From: Pseudosporangium ferrugineum | GTDB taxonomy: Bacteria > Actinomycetota > Actinomycetes > Mycobacteriales > Micromonosporaceae | NCBI RefSeq assembly: GCF_003002065.1 | Contig: NZ_PVZG01000038.1 | Coordinates: 1-34,929, forward strand | Direction of reading: 5' to 3' | Length of the DNA stretch: 34,929 bases | In this document: one piece after another, positions 22,274-29,821 of the stretch | Layout of the letters: every line of letters begins with the position of its first letter | Position numbering within the stretch: the stretch's first letter is position 1 | The notes under the pieces: model-generated | The model's input: only the letters and a program-made list of their open reading frames with translations | The model's database searches: none | Told to the model about the DNA's origin: nothing | Program-made: the position numbers and the translations under genes

Positions 22274-22804
22274 ATGAGCCTGGAGCGCCCCGAAGCACCG
22301 GATCCGTACGACATCCTGCCGCCGGTCCCCTCCTTCACGGTGACCAGCACGGACCTGGCCGACGGCCAGCCGCTCGACGAGCTGTACGCGCACACCAGCG
22401 TCGGCGGCAAGAACCTGTCCCCGCAGCTCGCCTGGTCCGGCTACCCCGCCGAGACCCGCGGCTTCGTGGTGACCTGCTTCGACCCGGACGCCCCGACCGG
22501 CAGCGGCTTCTGGCACTGGGTGGTCGTCAACCTGCCGGTCTCGGTCACCGAGCTTCCGCGCGGCGTCGACCCGCTGCCGGAGGGCGCCTTCAGCATCCGG
22601 AGCGACTACGGCGAGGCCGGCTACGGCGGCGCCGCCCCGCCGCCGGGTGACCGCCCGCACCGGTACGTCTTCGCCGTGCACGCGCTCGACGTGGACCGGC
22701 TGGAGGTCGGCGCCGACGCGACGCCCGCGTACGTCGGCTTCAACCTGGCGTTCCACACCCTGGCCCGGGCCACGATCCGCCCGACCTACCAGGTCAAGGG
22801 CTGA
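22274..22804 (+). CDS. PEBP-family protein (YbhB/YbcL)
   Basis: 176 aa. The ATG at 22274 has GGGAGGA at the right spacing. Family motifs: GGKNLSPQLAWSG, the anion-pocket residues FDPDAPTGSGFWHWVVVNLP, and DRPHRYVFAVHALD. Bacterial PEBP proteins are cytosolic and bind phosphate-bearing ligands, and their physiological role is poorly known. It converges on a methyltransferase gene across a shared terminator. Confidence 0.93.
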   Translation: MSLERPEAPDPYDILPPVPSFTVTSTDLADGQPLDELYAHTSVGGKNLSPQLAWSGYPAETRGFVVTCFDPDAPTGSGFWHWVVVNLPVSVTELPRGVDPLPEGAFSIRSDYGEAGYGGAAPPPGDRPHRYVFAVHALDVDRLEVGADATPAYVGFNLAFHTLARATIRPTYQVKG

Positions 22805-22821
22805 GGCGTACGCGCACGAAA

Positions 22822-22852
22822 AAGCCCGCCGGGCCGGTGGCCTGGCGGGCTT
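22822..22852. terminator. bidirectional terminator
   Basis: AAGCCCGCC (22822-22830) and GGCGGGCTT (22844-22852) pair, with an A-run before and TTGTCGTT after. It lies between two convergent genes and serves both. Confidence 0.85.
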
Positions 22853-22865
22853 GTCGTTGCGTGGA

Positions 22866-23579
22866 TCAGCCGGGAACCTTCGCGACGACGAAGACCGACT
22901 GGCCGAACGGCGGCTTGACGATCTTCTCGGCGGCCTTGGTGACCGGCAGCACGACGCTGTCGTAGATCTTCACCATCGGCCCCTCCTTGGGGGCCAGCTT
23001 GAAGATGCTCGTCGCGGTGTAGTAGCCGATCAGGCCGAGCGCGTTCGCGTAGTGCAGCTTCTCGATGGTCAGGCCCGCCTCGGTCATCGCGGCCCGCATC
23101 GTCTTCTTGGTGTAGCGGCGGATGTGCCCGGTCGCGATGTCGACCTGGCTCATCGCGAACATGAACGCCGGCACGATCAGGATGATCCGGCCGCCCGGGC
23201 GGACCAGCTCCGCCATGCTGCGCAGGGCGCCGACGTGGTCCTCGATGTGCTCGAGCACGTTGTAGGAGACGGCCGCGCTGAACTCGCCCGAGGCGTCGGC
23301 CGCGGGGAGCAGCATCTGCCGCACGTCGATGCTCGGGTGGTCGGCGAGCCGCTCCTTGAGCTGCACCAGCCGGTCCGGGTCGGCCTCGGTGGCGGTGAAG
23401 CGCGGAACGTGCTCCGACCAGGCCAGGGCGTAGTCGCCGAGGCCGCTGCCGATCTCGATCGGGTTCTCCCCCAGGTAGGGGAGAGCGAGCTCGACGAACC
23501 ACTGACGGTGGTTCACGGCCGTGGCGAGGCCTTCGAGCACTTCGGACTGGATCCGCTGGTCTCCAGTGATGTCTGCCAT
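22866..23579 (-). CDS. class I SAM-dependent methyltransferase
   Basis: 237 aa. ATG at 23579 with GAGGGAA upstream. The SAM site is PIEIGSGLGDYALAW. FTATEADPDRLVQLKERL is the acidic-residue strand, YNVLEHIEDHVGALRSMAELVRPGGRIILIVPAF gives motifs post-I to III, and GHIRRYTKKTMRAAM follows. This form is common in polysaccharide and lipid clusters. The target is unknown. Divergent from a large GT-C-like membrane protein, it may modify a glycan or glycolipid made by that protein (inference). Confidence 0.9.
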   Translation of the reverse strand: MADITGDQRIQSEVLEGLATAVNHRQWFVELALPYLGENPIEIGSGLGDYALAWSEHVPRFTATEADPDRLVQLKERLADHPSIDVRQMLLPAADASGEFSAAVSYNVLEHIEDHVGALRSMAELVRPGGRIILIVPAFMFAMSQVDIATGHIRRYTKKTMRAAMTEAGLTIEKLHYANALGLIGYYTATSIFKLAPKEGPMVKIYDSVVLPVTKAAEKIVKPPFGQSVFVVAKVPG

Positions 23580-23645
23580 AAGTAAGGTTCCCTCGTCTTG
23601 CCGATCCGAGCTGACAGCGGGACCGGAAGAGTTAAGCATCCGCTG

Positions 23646-23666
23646 CGCTCAACCGAAAGTTGAGCG
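23646..23666. promoter_or_regulatory. palindromic hairpin between divergent genes
   Basis: CGCTCAAC-CGAAA-GTTGAGCG forms a perfect 8-bp stem in the 265-bp gap 23580-23844 between the divergent methyltransferase and membrane-protein genes. It could be an operator or an mRNA leader stem of the methyltransferase. The rest of the gap shows no gene. Confidence 0.5.
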
Positions 23667-23844
23667 GGGGGTGACCGCTCTATTTTTGCCTGATTGAGAC
23701 ATTGCCCCCGGGGTACCCCCGATCCTTACCCATCATGCACCACCGGCGTGAGGAGACGGTAAAACGGGCGTACATATCGGGTCGATCACGCCTCGCCCGC
23801 CCGTCACAACACTGTTACCAACCTCCGTTAGGCTCGCCGATGCT

Positions 23845-25821
23845 ATGACGATTACGGGTATTGACTCGACAGGCCAGTCACGTGGCGGGAACGTTCTGCC
23901 ACCGGACGGTGAGGCCGCCGCCGAAGACCTGGACGCGGAGCTGCTGGCCCTCGAATCCGAGGTTGCCGCCGCGCCGGTCTCTGTCATACCCGCAGATGGC
24001 ACGGGGGATGGGAGCGCGCCCGCGCAGGCCCGGCGGCCTCGCTGGTGGCGTTCTCTCACCAGGCGAGACGTGCTCGCGATTACCACCTTCATTGCGGTAG
24101 CGCTCTTCATCACATCGCCGTTGTGGCTCAATCTTGATCATGAGTTGCGCGACGATCAACAGGATCAAGCATTCTTTGAGTGGATGCTGGCGCACGGTGC
24201 ACGTGTGATCACGGATGGCGTTTATCCGTTCTTCTCCGATCGCATGAATTACCCCGATGGGGTGAACATGATGGCCAACACCTCGGTGATGGCCGTTTCC
24301 CTGCCGATGACGCCCGTCACTGTGCTGTTCGGTCCGCATGTGGCGTTCAACGCGTTTCTCACTCTCGCGTTGGCGTTCACCGGCATCTCGTGGTATCTGG
24401 TGCTGTCCCGCCAGTTCGTGAGCTCGCGGCTGGCCGCCTGGGTCGGCGCGCTCTTCGCCACCTTCGCGCCGAGCATGAACTCGCACGCCAACGGCCACCC
24501 CAACATCGTCTCCCAGTTCCTCGTGCCGCTGATCATCTGGCGGACCCTCGAGCTGCGGAAGCCGGGCCGCGCGGTCCGCAACGGGCTGATCCTCGCCGGC
24601 CTGGTCGTCTGGCAGGCGTTCATCAACCTCGAGATCCTCTTCATGACCGCCGTGGGCGTCGGCATCTTCTCCGTGGTCATGGCCGTGGTCCGGCGCAAGC
24701 GGGCCGGCGCCCGCGCCGAGGTGCTGACCTTCCTGCGCGCCCTCGGCGTCACGGCGGTGGTGACGCTGAGCCTCCTGGCGTACCCGCTCAGCGTGCAGTT
24801 CTTCGGGCCGCAGAGCTATCACGGCCTGCCCGAGTTCGTCCGTCACTTCGGTGCCGATCTCGGATCCTTCACCGCGTACGCGGAACGCTCCGTGGCCGGG
24901 AACAAGGTGAGCGCGGGCCGCCTCGCCCAGAATTCCTCCGAGCAGAACGCGTTCTTCGGCTGGGGCCTGGTGATCCTCTTCCTGGGCCTGGTGGTGTGGA
25001 TGCGCCGCAGCGCCGCCGTTCTCACGCTGGCCGGCCTGGCGCTGCTGTTCGGCGCCATGTCGCTCGGCCCGCGCATCCGGCTCAACGGGGTCGACACCGG
25101 CGTGCCGGGCCCCTGGTCGCTGCTGCACAGCGTGCCGGTGCTCAACTCGGCCGTGCCGACGCGGTGGGCCATGGCGATCGCCCCGGTGGTCGCCATCGTG
25201 CTGGCGATCGGCTGCCAGAAGGCCTCCGACCTGATGAAGGCGCAGCCGTCGGCGCGCGGCCCGGTGCGGGTCGCGATGATCACCGCGGTGGCGATGGCGC
25301 TGGTCCCGCTCGCGCCCACCCCGCTGCAGACGACGCACATGGACCCGGTGCCCGAGTTCGTCACGTCAGGCGCCTGGCGGCAGTACGTCGACGAGAACCA
25401 CACGCTGGTCTCCCTGCCCCCGGCGGACGCGACCTTCCCCGACCCGCTGCGGTGGAGCGCCTTCACCGGGCAGGAGATGCGGATCGCCAGCGCGTACGCC
25501 CTGCTGCCCAACCGCAACCCGCTCGACCCGAGCGACCGTACGGCGCTGTTCGCGCCGCCGTGGCGGCCGACGAGCGGGCTGATGAGCTCGATCAAGCAGG
25601 GCAACCCGACCCCGGAGATCACCGAGACCCGGCGCGAGATGACGCTGGCCGACCTGCGCTACTGGAAGGCGGGGGTCGTGGTGCTGACCCCGCAGGAGCG
25701 CGACATCGAGCTGCTCCGGGTGATGACCGCGCTGCTGGGCTACCAGCCGACCTGGACCGGCGGCGCCTGGGTGTGGGACGTCCGGAAGCTGGTCGACGAC
25801 CCGAAGGCGACGCTGAGCTAG
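23845..25821 (+). CDS. multi-pass membrane protein, GT-C glycosyltransferase-like
   Basis: 658 aa. An acidic cytosolic N-terminus of about 75 residues is followed by about ten membrane segments (for example VLAITTFIAVALFITSPLWL and AFLTLALAFTGISWYLVL). The first extracytoplasmic loop carries HELRDDQQDQAFFEWMLAHG and DRMNYPDGVNMMANTS, a pattern like the acidic loop of polyprenyl-phosphate-sugar-dependent GT-C enzymes. The C-terminal 200 residues form a soluble extracytoplasmic domain. It probably transfers a sugar or assembles a surface glycan at the membrane. Exact family and donor are not recognised. Confidence 0.8.
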   Translation: MTITGIDSTGQSRGGNVLPPDGEAAAEDLDAELLALESEVAAAPVSVIPADGTGDGSAPAQARRPRWWRSLTRRDVLAITTFIAVALFITSPLWLNLDHELRDDQQDQAFFEWMLAHGARVITDGVYPFFSDRMNYPDGVNMMANTSVMAVSLPMTPVTVLFGPHVAFNAFLTLALAFTGISWYLVLSRQFVSSRLAAWVGALFATFAPSMNSHANGHPNIVSQFLVPLIIWRTLELRKPGRAVRNGLILAGLVVWQAFINLEILFMTAVGVGIFSVVMAVVRRKRAGARAEVLTFLRALGVTAVVTLSLLAYPLSVQFFGPQSYHGLPEFVRHFGADLGSFTAYAERSVAGNKVSAGRLAQNSSEQNAFFGWGLVILFLGLVVWMRRSAAVLTLAGLALLFGAMSLGPRIRLNGVDTGVPGPWSLLHSVPVLNSAVPTRWAMAIAPVVAIVLAIGCQKASDLMKAQPSARGPVRVAMITAVAMALVPLAPTPLQTTHMDPVPEFVTSGAWRQYVDENHTLVSLPPADATFPDPLRWSAFTGQEMRIASAYALLPNRNPLDPSDRTALFAPPWRPTSGLMSSIKQGNPTPEITETRREMTLADLRYWKAGVVVLTPQERDIELLRVMTALLGYQPTWTGGAWVWDVRKLVDDPKATLS

Positions 25822-25823
25822 GT

Positions 25824-26633
25824 TCAGTGCTGCTGGATGCAGCAGCCCATGCACACCTTGGGCTTCGGCAGCGTGAAGGCCAGGCAGCAGGTCTTGCGCT
25901 GCACGTCCAGCTTGCCGGCGCGGTCGGGCACCAGCTCGATCAGGTCCTCGACCCCGAGGGTGCCCAGCAGGACGCCGATGTTCTCCGCCGAGGAGCCGGG
26001 CAGGACGTCCGCCGAGCGCAGCACGCCGTACGCGACGCCGGAGGCCAGCGAGCCCAGCAGCGTGCGCTTGCCGAGGCGTACCTTGCCGTGGATGGCGTCG
26101 AGCAGGGGCTCGAGGTGCTCGTCGAGCAGGGACCGGCGCAGTTCCTCCAGCAGGGCCGCCTCGCTCGGCACCACCCGCACGCCCGGCAGGCCGCTCAGGG
26201 CCAGCGGGTCCGAGGGGAGCACCGCCACGGTGACGTCCGGGTGCAGGCCCAGGGTCACCAGCGGCCGCGGATCGTCGAAGTGGATCAGCACGTCGGCGCC
26301 GGTCAGCAGCGGCACGCGCCGCGCGGAGGCCCACCCCAGCACCGCCGGAAGAGCCAGCCAATACGTGTACGCCTTCCACGCCAGCGCCGCCGCCGCGTGC
26401 GGCTGAGCCTGCCAGCGCCGCTTCGAGGACTCGAGCAGCACGTCCAGCGCATCGCCGGTGAGCTCGGACGACGGCCTCCAGCCGGACGTGTCGCGTACCA
26501 GAAGGTCGGGAGCCAGACCCGGCAGCTCGGTGGAGGTGCCGAACATGGCGCGCAGGGTCGCGGTGACCGGGGCGAGCGGCTGCTCGGCGAAGGCCGGGCG
26601 GCCGGCGACGGCCCGGTCGAGGGCGGTGGTCAC
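25824..26633 (-). CDS. FhuF-like [2Fe-2S] iron reductase
   Basis: 269 aa, GTG start without a strong ribosome site. The C-terminus RKTCCLAFTLPKPKVCMGCC carries the C-C-x(n)-C-x2-C cluster that closes FhuF-type ferric-siderophore reductases. The preceding part (AYTYWLALPAVLGWASARRVPLL) agrees with that family. It would release iron from siderophores in the cytosol. A DtxR/IdeR-like box lies about 100 bases upstream, consistent with induction by iron starvation. It converges on the membrane protein with two bases between the stops. Confidence 0.75.
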   Translation of the reverse strand: MTTALDRAVAGRPAFAEQPLAPVTATLRAMFGTSTELPGLAPDLLVRDTSGWRPSSELTGDALDVLLESSKRRWQAQPHAAAALAWKAYTYWLALPAVLGWASARRVPLLTGADVLIHFDDPRPLVTLGLHPDVTVAVLPSDPLALSGLPGVRVVPSEAALLEELRRSLLDEHLEPLLDAIHGKVRLGKRTLLGSLASGVAYGVLRSADVLPGSSAENIGVLLGTLGVEDLIELVPDRAGKLDVQRKTCCLAFTLPKPKVCMGCCIQQH

Positions 26634-26735
26634 GGGCGGCCGCCGGCCGGGAGGGAGCAGAGACTCCGCTGGATCACCGCTGTCACCTCGCCTGTCGCCC
26701 GTGGGGGTGCGGCCCTTCAGGAGGACCCACCGTAC

Positions 26736-26754
26736 CTTGCAAAGGCTAACCTAA
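26736..26754 (-). promoter_or_regulatory. probable IdeR/DmdR iron box
   Basis: The 19-mer matches the IdeR/DmdR consensus perfectly in one half (GGCTAACCTAA, 26744-26754) and poorly in the other, about 14 of 19 overall. It sits between the FhuF-like gene (minus) and the XRE-deformylase gene (plus), so it could serve either. The iron-linked function of the former makes it the likelier target. Confidence 0.6.
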
Positions 26755-26950
26755 CCATCCCGTGTAAAGCCGCGGTAATGCGGCCCCGGACAGGTGTTCT
26801 TCGGACGAATACCCCCGGCAAGGGTGACCTAACAGATCGTTGCGGCGTTGCCGGATTCGTCAAGGTATCTGTCGGCAACGCGCTACAAGCCCCATGCGGA
26901 CGCCCGAGGACGTGGACACTGAAACTCCTGTCGCAAAGGGGACATCCGTG

Positions 26951-28537
26951 ATGACCACCTCGCCTGTCGAGAGGGCCGCCGACCTGTTCGTGGCGGCGCT
27001 CGCGCAGTGGCGGGTCGAGCGCGGCATGACGAAAAAGCAGCTTGCCGCCCGGATGGGCTTCGATCCGTCCTACGTCAGCCACGTCGAGGGACGCCGGCAC
27101 AAGCCCACCGAGGACTTCGCCCGGCGCGCGGAGGCGGTCCTGGCCGCGGGCGGCCAGATCTGGCAGCGCTTCCAGGAGTACGACGAACTGCGGCACGCCC
27201 GCGGCGCCACGCTGCACCGGGACCCGCCGGTGCCGGCCCAGTGGATGCCGCCCGGGACCGGGCTCATCGTCGAGCAGGAGGTCGCCGAGCTCACGTACAC
27301 CCAGGGGGCGTACCGGTGCCGGATCCGGCGGGCGCTCTACAACGCCGGCGTCGAACCGGTGACCCGGTACCTGGTCAAGATCTCGGTGGACCGCTACCCG
27401 CACGACCCGGCCGGCTCCAACCAGCACCACCGGTCGCACCCGCTCAGCTTCGATGAGATGGACCTGCACGCGGTCGCCGGCGAGGGCGAGGCCGCGGAGC
27501 CGATGCACTGGCGGCTCAAGCTCGACCGCGACGCGGCCAAGGAGGTCTGGCTGCTCTTCGCCAACGACCACGGCCAGTTCCCCCTCTACCCGGGCGAGCG
27601 GACGACGATCGAATACGCCTACACGGTCGGCGAGGAGAAGTGGGGGCACTGGTTCCAGCGGGCCGTGCGCCTGCCCACCCGCAACCTCACCGTACGGCTC
27701 GACTTCCCGGTCGAGTTCGAACCGCAGGTGTGGGGTGTGGAGACGTCCCTTGCCGCTGAGGTACCCGTCCGTACGCCGCTCGAACGTCACAACGACGACC
27801 GGCGCGCGGTGTTCGAGTGGTCCACCGACGCGCCCCTGCTCAACGCCCGGTACCGCCTCGAGTGGCGGTTCCGCGGCCAGACCGCCCCGCACACCGGCGA
27901 CGAGGGTGTCCCCCGCCAGCGGACGGCGTCCTCCGTGCCGCAGGCCGAGCAGGCGCCGGCCATCGCCTCCAACGGGTACGAACTGCGCGCCAGCCAGCGG
28001 ATGCGCGGCATCGGCATCGTGCAGCGCGGCGCCGACCTGCTCCGCCAGCGGGTGCGGCACTTCCAGCTGCCCCGCGAGGAGGCGCAGGCCCGGCAGGCGG
28101 TCGCCGCCCTCCGCGCCCAGCTGAACCGGCTCGAGACCGTGCACGACTTCAACAAGGGCGTCGGGCTGGCCGCGTCCCAGATCGGCCTGGCGGTTGCCGC
28201 CGCCGTCGTACGCCCACCGGAACGCGGCGCCGAACCCGTCATCCTGCTGAACCCGCGCGTGGTCGACGAATCCCGGGAGACCGACGAACAGTACGAGGGA
28301 TGCCTGTCCTTCTTCGACTACCGGGGACTGGTCGTCCGGCCGCTGCGCGTCGACGTGGAACACGCCCGGTACGACGGCACCCGCGTCATCACCTCCTTCG
28401 AGCAGGCCATGGCCCGCCTGGTCAGCCACGAGATCGACCACCTCGAGGGCCGGCTGTACGTGGACCGGATGGCCCCGGAGGCCGCCCTCGTGCCGGTCGA
28501 GGAGTACGGCCAGACCGGCCGGCCGTGGAGCTACTGA
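26951..28537 (+). CDS. XRE HTH / peptide deformylase fusion protein
   Basis: 528 aa. The start is ATG 26951 (or GTG 26948), with AAAGGGGA upstream. Residues about 15-70 form an XRE/Cro HTH (VERGMTKKQLAARMGFDPSYVSHVEGRR). Residues about 110-330 are a beta-rich domain of unknown type (RRALYNAGVEPVTRYLVKIS, DRDAAKEVWLLFANDHG, EKWGHWFQRAVRLPTR, YRLEWRF). Residues about 365-525 are a peptide deformylase with all three metal/catalytic motifs: GVGLAASQIG (403-412), EGCLS (449-453, Cys451) and HEIDH (493-497). Housekeeping deformylases are 170-220 aa and stand alone. The fusion suggests a DNA-bound or specialised deformylase, or a peptide sensor. Its role is inference. Confidence 0.88.
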   Translation: MTTSPVERAADLFVAALAQWRVERGMTKKQLAARMGFDPSYVSHVEGRRHKPTEDFARRAEAVLAAGGQIWQRFQEYDELRHARGATLHRDPPVPAQWMPPGTGLIVEQEVAELTYTQGAYRCRIRRALYNAGVEPVTRYLVKISVDRYPHDPAGSNQHHRSHPLSFDEMDLHAVAGEGEAAEPMHWRLKLDRDAAKEVWLLFANDHGQFPLYPGERTTIEYAYTVGEEKWGHWFQRAVRLPTRNLTVRLDFPVEFEPQVWGVETSLAAEVPVRTPLERHNDDRRAVFEWSTDAPLLNARYRLEWRFRGQTAPHTGDEGVPRQRTASSVPQAEQAPAIASNGYELRASQRMRGIGIVQRGADLLRQRVRHFQLPREEAQARQAVAALRAQLNRLETVHDFNKGVGLAASQIGLAVAAAVVRPPERGAEPVILLNPRVVDESRETDEQYEGCLSFFDYRGLVVRPLRVDVEHARYDGTRVITSFEQAMARLVSHEIDHLEGRLYVDRMAPEAALVPVEEYGQTGRPWSY

Positions 28538-28540
28538 GCC

Positions 28541-29653
28541 CTACATCTCGGAGAAGCTGTCGTACTTGACGCGGATCGACGGGACCTGAAGCTCGGCCAG
28601 GGTCTTCAGGGTCGCCTTGACCATCGCGCCGGAGCCCGACACGAAGAAGTCGTGCTCGTTCCAGGGGCCGTACCGGGCGACGACGTCGGAGATGTCGCCC
28701 TGCTCCCCCGGGAACGTCGGGTCCTCGCTGCACGCCGTGACCACCGACAGCCACGGGTAGCGCGCGGCGAGGCGGTTCAGCTCGGCCAGGTCGTACAGGT
28801 CGTCCCTGGTGCGGGCCCCGAAGAAGACGTGCACCCAGCGCGTCCGGTTGTAGCGGGTCAGCTCCTCCAGCAGCGACTTGATCGGCGCGAGGCCGGTGCC
28901 GCCCGCCACGAACACCGCGTCGCGGGTCGAGCGGCGGTCCAGGTTCATCGACCCCATCGGGGCGGCCAGCCGGATCATGTCGCCGACCTGCAGCCGGCGT
29001 ACCAGGGCGCTGGAGACCCAGCCGGCGCCGACCGCGCGTACGTGGAACTCCAGGGTGTTGTCGCGCCGGGGCGCGTTCGCCGGTGAGTACGTGCGCCAGA
29101 GCCTCGGCTGGAACCGCGGGCACTCCAGGCTCAGGTACTGGCCCGCGCGGAACTCCAGCGGCTGCATCGGCAGCACGGTGAACACGGCGATGTCGTTGGC
29201 GCGGCGCTCGTGCGCGACCACTTCGGCGTACCAGTACGGCGGGTTCGTGTCCGCATCGGCGCCGGCCAGCATCTTCGAGGCGATGACCGCGTACGCGTCC
29301 GCCCAGGCCTGGTCGTATTCGACCCCCCACTGCTCCCCGGCGAACTGCCGCATCGCCTCGATCAAAGCGCCCCCGACCACCTCGTAGTGCTCCGGTTCCA
29401 CGTGGAACTTGCGGTGGTCACGCCCGAGGGCCCGGAGATAGTCGTCGAACTTCTCCGGATCCTCCAGCGTCTGCACCGCGGTGACGATGGCGCCGAGCAG
29501 CCGGGCCCGCTGCACGTCCATGTGAACCGGAAAGAGATCCCGCAGGTCCGGGTATGACAGGAAGATGCGCGCGTAGAAGTAGCCGGCGACCTTGTCCTGG
29601 TGCTCCTCGACGAGGCTCCAGCTCTCCTTGAGCAAACGTGCGAGGTCTCCCAT
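28541..29653 (-). CDS. flavohemoprotein (globin-FAD-NAD)
   Basis: 370 aa. Globin domain at residues 1-135: YFYARIFLSYPDLRDLFP for the B helix, probable proximal His84 in RKFHVEPEHYEVVG. Ferredoxin-reductase-like FAD domain: WRTYSPANAP at 186-194. NAD domain: GGTGLAPIKSLLEEL from 251, VHVFFGARTRDDLYDL, and FVSGSGAMVKATLK. Such enzymes oxidise nitric oxide to nitrate with O2 and NAD(P)H, or act as oxygen-linked reductases. ATG at 29653. A perfect palindrome 34 bases upstream is a likely operator. It ends three bases from the convergent deformylase fusion. Confidence 0.92.
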   Translation of the reverse strand: MGDLARLLKESWSLVEEHQDKVAGYFYARIFLSYPDLRDLFPVHMDVQRARLLGAIVTAVQTLEDPEKFDDYLRALGRDHRKFHVEPEHYEVVGGALIEAMRQFAGEQWGVEYDQAWADAYAVIASKMLAGADADTNPPYWYAEVVAHERRANDIAVFTVLPMQPLEFRAGQYLSLECPRFQPRLWRTYSPANAPRRDNTLEFHVRAVGAGWVSSALVRRLQVGDMIRLAAPMGSMNLDRRSTRDAVFVAGGTGLAPIKSLLEELTRYNRTRWVHVFFGARTRDDLYDLAELNRLAARYPWLSVVTACSEDPTFPGEQGDISDVVARYGPWNEHDFFVSGSGAMVKATLKTLAELQVPSIRVKYDSFSEM

Positions 29654-29686
29654 GCCCCTAGCGTGAGCAGGGGAAAAGGTTACGCA

Positions 29687-29703
29687 TCGCACCGAAGGTG
29701 CGA
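29687..29703 (-). promoter_or_regulatory. palindromic operator before the flavohemoprotein gene
   Basis: TCGCACC-GAA-GGTGCGA is a perfect 17-base inverted repeat ending about 34 bases upstream of the flavohemoprotein start on the minus strand. The position suits a repressor such as an NO- or redox-responsive regulator, but the regulator is not identified. Confidence 0.6.
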
Positions 29704-29821
29704 CTTAGACCGCACAATTGCCGACAGTCGGCGCGTCGCTTGCCCGGAAGGTCCGGGTGTGCGTGGGGATGGGCTGCCCGATCGGGGTACGCCGCGAAGC
29801 CACTCTTCGCGGTCCCCGAGG

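Noticed and set aside
24180..26951. 923-codon plus-strand frame overlapping the membrane protein
   Set aside because: Arg/Pro/Gly-rich antisense-type shadow of the membrane protein and the FhuF-like gene.
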